A DNA stretch of 5,380 nucleotides from Modestobacter sp. (lineage in GTDB: Bacteria > Actinomycetota > Actinomycetes > Mycobacteriales > Geodermatophilaceae). Positions 1-5,380 of this stretch are shown here, one piece after another. Each line of letters starts with the position of its first letter. The stretch's first letter is position 1. The notes under the pieces were generated by a model. It was not told the DNA's origin. It did not search any database and was given only the letters and a program-made list of their open reading frames with translations. Both the position numbers and the translations under genes were made by a program. The stretch is from NCBI GenBank assembly GCA_025965635.1, contig JAOPWO010000089.1:1-5380 (forward strand), given 5' to 3'.

Positions 1-491
1 TGGGCATCGCCACGATCTTGGCCAACGGCTGCGACCTCGGGTTCTGTTCCGACGACACCGTGGTCGGCTGGCCGGCGGTTCCCCTGGGGGGCGGCATGAT
101 CGGGGCCACCTGGGCTCACTACGTGTCGGCGCACAGAGCCAAGGAGTACAGCTACACGGTCGGCGCGCGGCTGTCGGGCACTGAGGCCGCTGCCCTCGGC
201 TTCGCCAACCGCGCCGTGCCCCCGGGCGCTCTCGACGAGCACGTCTCCCGGACGGCCGGGCACATCGCCCGACTCTCCCGGGACCTCCTGCGGCTGAAGA
301 AGGCGGCGGTCAACTCCGTCCAGAGCCGTCAGGGATTCGAGGAGACGGTGCGGCTGAGCGCGGCCTGGGACGCGTTGGCGCACGAGACCGACATCGTTGT
401 GGAGACGCGGGCGCGCATCGCGCGCGAGGGACTCAAGCCAGTGCTCGCGGACTGGCGAATCGCATCGCCGGGCAGTGCAGGTGTCGCGTGA
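1..491 (+). CDS. Enoyl-CoA hydratase/isomerase (crotonase) family protein, C-terminal part only
   Basis: The gene enters from the left edge; codons are read from base 3, giving about 162 residues, so roughly the first 90-100 residues of a usual 255-270-residue crotonase are missing. What is visible is the second half of the fold: a GCDLGF stretch matching the family's 'aCDl' segment, a WPAVPLGGG turn matching 'PE..lG..Pg.G', then RAKEYSYTVGARLSGTEAAALGFANRAVP, the usual 'A.e..ltG..lsa.eA...GlVn.vvp' region (cited here as spaced landmarks), and a helical tail with RLKKAAVN. Crotonases act on acyl-CoA thioesters, stabilising an enolate in an oxyanion hole. By eye, both Glu positions of classical hydratases are replaced (Ile and Ala), so simple hydratase activity is doubtful; it may be an isomerase, hydrolase or lyase of the superfamily. 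The stop overlaps the next gene's GTG start, showing an operon with the cyclase-family gene. Family assignment is firm; the reaction is unknown. Confidence 0.85.
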   Translation, partial: GIATILANGCDLGFCSDDTVVGWPAVPLGGGMIGATWAHYVSAHRAKEYSYTVGARLSGTEAAALGFANRAVPPGALDEHVSRTAGHIARLSRDLLRLKKAAVNSVQSRQGFEETVRLSAAWDALAHETDIVVETRARIAREGLKPVLADWRIASPGSAGVA

Positions 492-1429
492 CGACGGTGC
501 CGGCTTACCGGGACCTGCCCATCCTGATCGAGGGAACTGACTACCGCTGCGCCTGGGACCACTTCCCCCCTGGCGACGACCTGGGCTGCCTGCGGCACAT
601 CACGCCGGCGCGGCGACGGCGGGCCCTGGCCGGCGTGACCACTGGCGAGACGGTGAACCTCTCGCTCCCGCTGACCCTCCCCGATCCGCCGATGTTCGGC
701 CGCGAGAGCCTGCGACACGAGGTCTTCGTGTCCGGCCGCAACAACGTCGACGACCGGCTCGACAACTTCTTCCCCCAGGCGTCCAGCCAATGGGACGGTT
801 TCCGGCACGTTCGGGCCCGGGAGCACGGGTTCTTCACCGGCCATCCCGGGGATTTCCAGCCGGGCCCCGGGCGGCTGGGGATTGAGCACTTCGCTGAGCA
901 GGGAATCATCGGCCGCGGTGTGCTACTCGATCTGTCGGCGGCCTACCTCGAAGCCATCGCCTCCGGCCGGGGCGACGAGGACTGTTGGTTCGACGCCACC
1001 GACCTGCGGAACGCCGCCGCGGCCGCAAGTGTTGAGGTGCAGCCGGGGGATGTACTGTGCCTCCGCACCGGATGGATGCACCGATACCTGGCGGCGGGGC
1101 CAGAAGAGCGGGTCGAGCTCGGGACCGCTCATCGGTGGCCGGGTCTGGCCGGCTCGGCCGGCGTGGCGGAGGTCCTCTGGGACTGGCAGGTGGCCGCCGT
1201 CGTCGGGGATAACCCCGCGGTCGAGATGGCACCCGGACGCAGGGAGTTCGGCTCGCTGCACCGTCGTGTCGTTCCCCTGCTCGGGATACCGCTCGGTGAG
1301 CTCTTCACCCTGGAGGACCTGGCCGTGATGTGCGCCCGGACCGGGCGGCGTCATTTCGCCTTCGTGTCGGTTCCTCTCAACCTGCCCGGCGGCGTCGGGT
1401 CGCCGGCCAACGCGGTTGCGATCTTCTGA
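488..1429 (+). CDS. Cyclase-family (kynurenine formamidase-like) metal-dependent hydrolase
   Basis: This is a 313-residue protein of the 'putative cyclase' family, which includes kynurenine formamidases and other Mn/Zn hydrolases acting on amides, lactones or cyclic ketones. Family landmarks run in order: VNLSLPL (57-62), the metal-site region QASSQWDGFRH (97-107), GRGVLLDL (142-149), VQPGDVLCLRTGW (184-196), VVGDNPAVEM (238-247), a LHRRVVPLLGIPLGE segment (257-271) and the terminal PLNLPGGVGSPANAVAI (296-312). In the usual HxGTHxDxPxH motif, Asp103 and His107 are kept, but the two earlier His fall on Gln97 and Gln101. The QWDG form is, to my recollection, typical of a large subgroup with 300-350 residues, so it is probably a real variant rather than a dead protein. 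The start is GTG in a GTGA overlap with the upstream crotonase stop; no strong Shine-Dalgarno is visible, so translational coupling is likely. The substrate is unknown; linkage suggests ring-opening or hydrolysis in the same catabolic route. Confidence 0.86.
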   Translation: MTTVPAYRDLPILIEGTDYRCAWDHFPPGDDLGCLRHITPARRRRALAGVTTGETVNLSLPLTLPDPPMFGRESLRHEVFVSGRNNVDDRLDNFFPQASSQWDGFRHVRAREHGFFTGHPGDFQPGPGRLGIEHFAEQGIIGRGVLLDLSAAYLEAIASGRGDEDCWFDATDLRNAAAAASVEVQPGDVLCLRTGWMHRYLAAGPEERVELGTAHRWPGLAGSAGVAEVLWDWQVAAVVGDNPAVEMAPGRREFGSLHRRVVPLLGIPLGELFTLEDLAVMCARTGRRHFAFVSVPLNLPGGVGSPANAVAIF

Positions 1430-1544
1430 CGCCGAAGACGGGTTTTCAGCACCACCTCGATGCGCCGTGCGACCGCGCCACGCCTGCCCTTGATGTGGGC
1501 CGAAGGTGCCGGTGGTGACTCCGCAAGTACTTCCTCCTGTGTCC

Positions 1545-1573
1545 TTGACTACATCTCCGGTGGTCCATAGAGT
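1545..1573 (+). promoter_or_regulatory. Sigma70-type promoter candidate for the SBP-biotin enzyme unit
   Basis: TTGACT (1545-1550) and TAGAGT (1568-1573) are separated by exactly 17 bases, close to the housekeeping consensus TTGACA / TANNNT. It lies in the only sizeable non-coding gap of the window, about 45 bases before the GTG of the binding-protein gene, which would give a leader of roughly 35-40 bases. It is a pattern match by eye only; a transcription start has not been shown. Confidence 0.55.
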
Positions 1574-1581
1574 GCGAGCGC

Positions 1582-1599
1582 CGACCGACCAGCCGGTCG
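1582..1599 (+). promoter_or_regulatory. Small inverted repeat in the leader of the SBP gene
   Basis: CGACCG (1582-1587) and CGGTCG (1594-1599) are perfect inverted repeats around a six-base loop. The repeat sits just downstream of the predicted transcription start and upstream of the ribosome binding site. It could be an operator for a repressor or a short RNA hairpin; short GC-rich inverted repeats are common by chance in such DNA, so the role is uncertain. Confidence 0.25.
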
Positions 1600-1609
1600 A
1601 GAAATATCT

Positions 1610-1614
1610 GGAGG
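1610..1614 (+). promoter_or_regulatory. Ribosome binding site of the substrate-binding protein gene
   Basis: GGAGG stands four bases before GTG 1619 and supports that start, which also gives a complete lipoprotein signal peptide. Confidence 0.75.
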
Positions 1615-1618
1615 TTCC

Positions 1619-2845
1619 GTGACACGCATCCCCATAAGGTCCGGCGCACGATCAGCGGTCCTCCGCTGTTCCGCCGTCCTGATGGCAGCGACGCTGATGA
1701 CCGCTTGTGGCGGCTCCGACGACGGCGGGAGTTCCGGCGGCGGCGGTGGCGGCGAAGCTTCGGGCGAGCCGATCCAGGTGGGCATCATCGACGCCCTCAC
1801 AGGCTCGGCGTCCGTCGGTGGTCAGGCCGACGTGTGCGGCGCGCGGCTCGCCGTCGACGTCCTGAACGACGAGGGTGGCGTCCTGGACGGCCAACCCCTC
1901 GAGCTCGAGGTGCGCGACTCGCAGAACAACCCGGCCATCAGCGGTCAGGCGGCCTCGGAGCTGACCGACCTGGGCATCCAGTTCTTCGTCGGCGGCGTGA
2001 CGTCCGCTCCGGTCCTGGCCGAGATCCCGATCTACGCCGATGCCGGAGCGCTGCACATGGGTGGCACGACGAAGGCGCCGGACGTCATCGAGACCGGCGA
2101 CCTCCAGGTGCGCCTGAACTCCAACACCCAGCAGGACGCCGGTGCGATCGCCGACTACTTGAATTCGTTGGGTGGGCGCGTCGTCTTCATCGGCTCGCAG
2201 GGTGTCTACGGCGAGTCGGCCGTGAAAGGCATCGTAGGCCTCCTCGACGACAACGTGGAGGTGGCCGACACCTTCATCGTTCCGGCCGAGACCACCGACT
2301 ACGCGTCGGTCATGGAGCAGGCAGCCGGGGTCGATCCGGATGCCGTCGTCTTCGCGCTCCTCGGTAACTCCCAGGTGGTCGGCCTCTTCCGAGACTTCGA
2401 GCAGTCGGGGATCGATGTGCCGCTGGTTGCAGCGAGCGGTGTGCTGACCGGAAGCATCGTGGCTTCGTCCGAGGGGCTGGCGGAAGGCACAATCTCCGCC
2501 GCCATCTGGGCTCCCACCATTGACAACGAAGCCAACAAGACACTGGCCAAGGCGCTGGAGGATCGGGGCGGCAAGGTCGAGGGCTGCGCCGACCTGCCGC
2601 TCGACGCGCAGCTCGCCCTCACCTACTCACAGGTCATGCTCCTGGCCCAAGGCATGGAGGCGGCCAAGTCGGACGACCCCCATGAGGTTCTTGGCGCGCT
2701 CGTCGATGGCGAGTTCGACCTGCCCCAGGGCACGGTGACCTTGGATGAGGACGGGCAGATCGAGGACCCGACCTTCTACTACGTCCGGGCCGAGGGCGAC
2801 GAGATCGTCATCGCCGACGACATCGCCGAGCAGGTCGGCAAGTAG
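1619..2845 (+). CDS. ABC transporter substrate-binding lipoprotein, branched-chain amino acid (LivK-like) family
   Basis: The product has 408 residues. An Arg-containing N-terminus and a hydrophobic stretch (about 14-27) end in LMTAC, a lipobox with lipidated Cys30 expected, so the mature protein would be anchored outside the membrane. A GGSDDGGSSGGGGGG-type flexible linker (31-45) follows. The body is a periplasmic-binding-protein type I fold: PIQVGIIDALTG with GGVLDGQPLELEVRD (51-100), a second segment with FVGGVTSAPVLAEIP (123-137), and SQGVYGESAVKG (193-204) in the hinge/second lobe. Proteins of this family bind leucine-type amino acids, but many bind aromatic acids, amides, urea or other small organic acids, so the ligand is open. 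Cys73 and Cys323 could form a disulfide. No permease or ATPase gene is in the window. It is the first gene behind the predicted promoter, 81 bases ahead of the carrier-protein gene with no clear terminator between, which suggests co-transcription with the biotin enzyme. Confidence 0.92.
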   Translation: MTRIPIRSGARSAVLRCSAVLMAATLMTACGGSDDGGSSGGGGGGEASGEPIQVGIIDALTGSASVGGQADVCGARLAVDVLNDEGGVLDGQPLELEVRDSQNNPAISGQAASELTDLGIQFFVGGVTSAPVLAEIPIYADAGALHMGGTTKAPDVIETGDLQVRLNSNTQQDAGAIADYLNSLGGRVVFIGSQGVYGESAVKGIVGLLDDNVEVADTFIVPAETTDYASVMEQAAGVDPDAVVFALLGNSQVVGLFRDFEQSGIDVPLVAASGVLTGSIVASSEGLAEGTISAAIWAPTIDNEANKTLAKALEDRGGKVEGCADLPLDAQLALTYSQVMLLAQGMEAAKSDDPHEVLGALVDGEFDLPQGTVTLDEDGQIEDPTFYYVRAEGDEIVIADDIAEQVGK

Positions 2846-2916
2846 CCGGCACCTGCCCGGATCACGAATCCCGCCGACCCAGGCCCGGGAGGAGTGGCCC
2901 GCCTATCCACTTCGAC

Positions 2917-2922
2917 GGAGGA
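2917..2922 (+). promoter_or_regulatory. Ribosome binding site deciding the BCCP start
   Basis: GGAGGA lies four bases before GTG 2927. An in-frame GTG at 2894 exists further upstream, but the purine-rich GGGAGGA there abuts that codon with no spacing. The site at 2917 therefore favours GTG 2927, which also yields a normal AccB-like N-terminus. Confidence 0.75.
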
Positions 2923-2926
2923 CCGC

Positions 2927-3439
2927 GTGATCGACCGGAAAGAACTGCAGCAAGTCCTGGAGGTGCTCTCCGAGGGCGGGTGGCAGCACGCGCACATCGT
3001 GACGCCGGACTTCACGCTCACTTTGGTGACGCCGACGGACGGCGCGACGCAGGCCGCCCCGCCTGTTCCCCTCGCTGCGATCACTGCTGAACCTGTTGCG
3101 GCCGCCGCCTCCCCAGTACCCCAAGCGTCGGCCCCGGCCCACTTGCCGCCGGTCGCCGCGCCCGCTCCGGCGGGCGTGTCGGCGGCCGTCGACGCCGATG
3201 TCACCGTGGTCACTGCCCCGTCGATCGGGGTCATCTGGCGCTCACCGAAGCCTGGTGCGCCGCCCTTCGTCGAGCCGGGGCAGGTCGTCGCCCCGGACGA
3301 CACGGTCTGCCTGCTCGAGGTGATGAAGCTCTTCACTCCGATCAAGGCGGAGGTGGCCGGTCGGGTCGCGGCCCTCCACGTCGACAACGGCGACATGGTC
3401 CAGTTCGGCACCCCGCTGCTGTCCATCGAGGCGATGTGA
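2927..3439 (+). CDS. accB: Biotin carboxyl carrier protein (AccB-type BCCP)
   Basis: This 170-residue protein carries the biotin that shuttles a carboxyl group between the biotin carboxylase and the carboxyltransferase. Residues 1-35 form the AccB-type N-terminal region (IDRKELQQVLEVLSEGGW, then a strand TLTLV). A Pro/Ala-rich mobile linker spans about 44-88. The biotinyl domain follows (about 91-170), with VEPGQVVAPDDTVCLLEVMKL and lysine 134 as the expected biotinylation site; the motif is EVMKL rather than the commonest EAMKM, a known variation. The domain ends with GRVAALHVDNGDMVQFGTPLLSIE, where the usual terminal hairpin lies. The size fits E. coli AccB (about 156 residues). The stop overlaps the biotin carboxylase start by four bases. 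Having a free AccB-type carrier next to an HMGL-type carboxyltransferase is mixed architecture, since pyruvate carboxylase B subunits commonly carry their own biotin domain. Whether the downstream protein also has one cannot be seen here. Confidence 0.93.
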   Translation: MIDRKELQQVLEVLSEGGWQHAHIVTPDFTLTLVTPTDGATQAAPPVPLAAITAEPVAAAASPVPQASAPAHLPPVAAPAPAGVSAAVDADVTVVTAPSIGVIWRSPKPGAPPFVEPGQVVAPDDTVCLLEVMKLFTPIKAEVAGRVAALHVDNGDMVQFGTPLLSIEAM

Positions 3440-4827
3440 CCCCTCTGTCCCGCGTCCTGGTGGCCAATCGGGGCGAGATCGCAGCCCGCATCGTGCGGGC
3501 CTGCTTCGACGAGGGCATCGAGAGCGTGCTTGCCGCCTCCTCGGTCGACATGGAGAGCCTGCCCGCGCGGCTGGCCGACCGTGTGGTGTGTATCGGGCCG
3601 CCAGCGCCTAGCGCGAGCTATCTGGACGTGGGCCGGATCGTCACAGCGGCCGTCGCGACCGGCTGCGACGCCGTCCACCCCGGCTACGGTTTCCTGTCCG
3701 AGCAGCCGGAGCTCGCGCGCGCGTGTGCGGAGAACGGCCTGGTCTTCGTCGGGCCTTCGATCGATTCGCTGCAGCGAGGTGGCGACAAATTGCTCGCCCG
3801 CCGACTGGCCCGCGAGCTGGGGATTCCGCTCTCGGCCGGGTCAGAGGCGGTCGAAGGGGTGGAGGCCGGCCTCGAACTGGCGGGGCAGGTGGGCTACCCG
3901 CTGATCGTCAAGGCCGCCGCCGGGGGTGGTGGTCGCGGAATGCGGTTGATCGAGGAGGGCACCGACCTCGCCGGTGCCCTCGAACAGGCGACATCGGAGG
4001 CCCGTGAGGCCTTCGGGGACGGCAGGCTGTTCATCGAACGATTCGTCGGCCGGGCGCGTCACATCGAGGTCCAGGTCCTCGGCGACCGGTTCGGCAAGGT
4101 GGTGCACCTCGGCGAGCGCGATTGCTCCATCCAGCGCAGGTACCAGAAGTTGATCGAGGAGGCCCCGGCCCCCGGTCTCGCTGACGACCTCCGCGCCCGC
4201 CTCTGCCGCGACGCCGTCCGGTTCGCCGAGGCGCTCGGTTACGTGGGCGCCGGGACCGTGGAGTTCCTCGTCGATGTGGACCGGGACGAGCACTTCTTCC
4301 TAGAGATGAACACGCGCGTCCAGGTCGAGCACCCGGTCACCGAGGCGGTCACAGGCGTCGACGTGGTCCGCCAGCAACTGCGGATAGCCGCGGGTGAGCC
4401 GCTCCACATCGACCAGACAGACGTGGCGGCACGCGGGCACGCCGTAGAGTTCCGGCTGACGGCCGAGGATGCCGCGCGCGACTTCGCGCCGTCCCCAGGA
4501 CTGTTGAGCGAGTGGGTCATGCCCGCGGGCGAGGGCATCCGCGTCGATACCCACTGCTTCCCTGGCTACACCGTCCCGCCCTATTACGACTCATTGCTCG
4601 CGAAGCTGATCGTCTGGGGGCCGGACCGGGCCACCGCCCTCGTCAGGGCTGACCGTGCCCTGGCGAAGGTCCGCGTCGGCGGCGTCCCGACGACGACGGA
4701 CTTCCACCGCACGGTGGTCGCGAACGACGACTTCCAAGCCGGCCGGGTCACCACCCGGTGGGTCGAGACCACCTTGCTGGCCCCAGTGCCAACCATGGCT
4801 GCAGTTGCAGCCCCGAGGAGCAACTGA
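3436..4827 (+). CDS. accC: Biotin carboxylase subunit (AccC-type, ATP-grasp)
   Basis: The 463-residue enzyme carboxylates carrier-bound biotin using ATP and bicarbonate. Three domains are intact: the N-terminal domain with VLVANRGEIAARI (7-19) and HPGYGFLSE (81-89); the ATP-grasp with Lys118, Lys159 and the GGGGRG loop (163-168), RHIEVQVLGD (208-217), ERDCSIQRRYQK (227-238) and EEAPAP (241-246); and the C-terminal domain with FLEMNTRVQVEHPVTE (288-303), EFRLTAED (338-345) and YDSLLAKLIVWG (384-395). Residues matching E. coli catalytic positions are present: His209, Lys238, Glu276, Glu290, Asn292, Arg294 and Arg340. Length is slightly above the usual 445-455 through a short tail. No missing key residue was found, so it should be active. 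The GTG start overlaps the carrier stop (GTGA) with GAGG four bases ahead (3428-3431), and its stop overlaps the next ATG by one base (TGATG). The target acceptor is set by the partner carboxyltransferase, so calling it acetyl-CoA carboxylase specifically would be unsafe. Confidence 0.96.
   Translation: MTPLSRVLVANRGEIAARIVRACFDEGIESVLAASSVDMESLPARLADRVVCIGPPAPSASYLDVGRIVTAAVATGCDAVHPGYGFLSEQPELARACAENGLVFVGPSIDSLQRGGDKLLARRLARELGIPLSAGSEAVEGVEAGLELAGQVGYPLIVKAAAGGGGRGMRLIEEGTDLAGALEQATSEAREAFGDGRLFIERFVGRARHIEVQVLGDRFGKVVHLGERDCSIQRRYQKLIEEAPAPGLADDLRARLCRDAVRFAEALGYVGAGTVEFLVDVDRDEHFFLEMNTRVQVEHPVTEAVTGVDVVRQQLRIAAGEPLHIDQTDVAARGHAVEFRLTAEDAARDFAPSPGLLSEWVMPAGEGIRVDTHCFPGYTVPPYYDSLLAKLIVWGPDRATALVRADRALAKVRVGGVPTTTDFHRTVVANDDFQAGRVTTRWVETTLLAPVPTMAAVAAPRSN
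4815..4820 (+). promoter_or_regulatory. Ribosome binding site of the carboxyltransferase gene
   Basis: GAGGAG, inside the last codons of the biotin carboxylase gene, stands six bases before ATG 4827 and supports that start despite the one-base overlap with the preceding stop. Confidence 0.75.
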
Positions 4828-5380
4828 TGGCAGAGATCAAGTTCGTCGACCAGTCGATCCGGGACGGTCAGCAGAGCCTCTGGGGCCTGCGCATGCGTAT
4901 GGGCCACATGCTGCCCGTGGCTCCCGACATGGACCGCGCCGGCTACGACGTCATCGACATCACCGGCAGCGCGATGTTCGAGGTCATGACCAGGCAGTTC
5001 AAGGAAAACCCCTGGGAAATGCTCGATGCGATGCGGGCCGCTGTTCCCAACACCGAACTGCGCGCCGGAACACGACCAAACGCCTCGGCCGGGTCCGGCT
5101 TCACTCTGGCACCAGCGGCCGTCGTCGACCTGTTCGCCACGACCCTGGTCAAGCACGGCATCGACAGCCTCTGGATCTATGACTGCCTCTACAACGTCGA
5201 CCAGATGGAGCGGGTGGCGAGGGCCATCAGCGCCGCCGGCGCCAAGGCCGTGCCGTCGCTGATGTACAGCCTCAGCGAATTCCACACCGACGAATTCTTC
5301 GCCGACAAGGTGCGGCAGTTCGCGGCGTGGGGCTGCGCCTCGTCCGTATACCTGGAGGACGCCTCCGGAGTGCTGACGCC
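4827..5380 (+). CDS. HMGL-like (PycB-like) biotin-dependent carboxyltransferase, N-terminal part
   Basis: The frame stays open to the window end: 184 whole codons from ATG 4827. The protein begins with the TIM-barrel carboxyltransferase signature FVDQSIRDGQQSLWGLRMR (6-24), followed by NPWEMLDAMRAAVPNT (61-76), a GTRPN segment (81-85), GIDSLWIYDCLYNVDQ (111-126) and VYLEDASGVLTP at the edge. Aligned by eye with pyruvate carboxylase and transcarboxylase 5S, Asp13 is the metal ligand, Gln16 and Arg83 match substrate-site residues, and Glu177 falls where the carbamylated, metal-binding lysine (the K of 'iKDMaGLl') belongs. The RDAHQS motif reads RDGQQS. It therefore belongs to a divergent branch between pyruvate-carboxylase-type transferases and HMG-CoA-lyase-like enzymes, so 'pyruvate carboxylase subunit B' may be wrong. 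Sitting directly after carrier and carboxylase genes, it is the likely acceptor-specific subunit. The His-x-His metal pair and any fused biotin domain would lie beyond the window. Confidence 0.85.
   Translation, partial: MAEIKFVDQSIRDGQQSLWGLRMRMGHMLPVAPDMDRAGYDVIDITGSAMFEVMTRQFKENPWEMLDAMRAAVPNTELRAGTRPNASAGSGFTLAPAAVVDLFATTLVKHGIDSLWIYDCLYNVDQMERVARAISAAGAKAVPSLMYSLSEFHTDEFFADKVRQFAAWGCASSVYLEDASGVLT

Noticed and set aside
1422..1450. TCTTC/GAAGA hairpin followed by CGGGTTTT after the cyclase gene, as a terminator
   Set aside because: The stem is only five A/T-containing pairs with a seven-base loop spanning the stop codon, and the T run is four bases and displaced. It is too weak to call, though some termination in the gap is plausible.
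1450..1517. CACCACC / GGTGGTG distant inverted repeat in the gap
   Set aside because: Seven bases separated by about 54 bases is expected by chance in this composition.
2894..2926. Upstream GTG 2894 as the start of the carrier-protein gene, adding 11 residues
   Set aside because: Its purine-rich sequence touches the codon with no spacing, the extra residues (MARLSTSTEDR) look non-native, and GTG 2927 has a well-spaced GGAGGA and a normal AccB N-terminus.
2846..2926. Possible terminator between the binding-protein and carrier genes
   Set aside because: Only short GC palindromes such as GCCGGC and CCCGGG are present, with no extended stem and no T run.
2779..3678. Long minus-strand open frame (299 codons) across the carrier and carboxylase genes
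   Set aside because: It is antisense to two clearly recognised genes, has low-complexity Ala/Gly/Ser/Thr composition and no recognisable domain. Long antisense frames are expected in GC-rich DNA.
4584..5285. Minus-strand open frame (233 codons) opposite the carboxylase end and carboxyltransferase
   Set aside because: The plus strand here encodes conserved carboxylase and HMGL-like motifs with a good ribosome binding site; the antisense product resembles no family.

Overview
The window looks like a piece of chromosome from a high-GC actinobacterium (inference). All genes lie on the plus strand, the DNA is strongly G+C rich with G/C-ending codons, four of the five visible starts are GTG, and the transport protein has an actinobacterial-style lipoprotein signal followed by a Gly/Ser/Asp linker. 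No RNA genes, insertion sequences, CRISPR arrays or phage genes were seen.

Layout. Positions 1-491 hold the C-terminal half of a crotonase-fold (enoyl-CoA hydratase/isomerase family) protein. Its stop overlaps the GTG start of a metal-dependent 'cyclase'-family hydrolase (488-1429), so these two are an operon. A 189-bp gap (1430-1618) follows. It carries a good sigma70-type promoter candidate (TTGACT, 17 bp, TAGAGT), a small hairpin in the leader, and a strong ribosome binding site. A second unit then begins: a secreted lipoprotein of the branched-chain amino-acid type ABC substrate-binding family (1619-2845), a biotin carboxyl carrier protein (2927-3439), a biotin carboxylase (3436-4827), and the first 184 codons of an HMGL-like / pyruvate-carboxylase-subunit-B-like carboxyltransferase (4827 to the window end, open). 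The last three genes overlap by 1-4 bases and must be expressed together.

How it may work together (inference). The binding protein would capture a small organic acid or similar solute. The three-part biotin enzyme (carrier, carboxylase, carboxyltransferase) would transfer a carboxyl group to or from the imported compound or a product of it. The crotonase and the cyclase-family hydrolase would do CoA-linked or ring-opening steps in the same catabolic route. The substrate cannot be read from the sequence.

The most interesting point is that three of the enzymes depart from their textbook active sites. The carboxyltransferase has Glu where the carbamylated, metal-binding Lys of pyruvate carboxylase is expected. 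The crotonase lacks both catalytic Glu positions of classical hydratases. The cyclase has Gln in place of His in its metal motif. Together they suggest a pathway that standard annotation names (enoyl-CoA hydratase, pyruvate carboxylase subunit B) would misdescribe.
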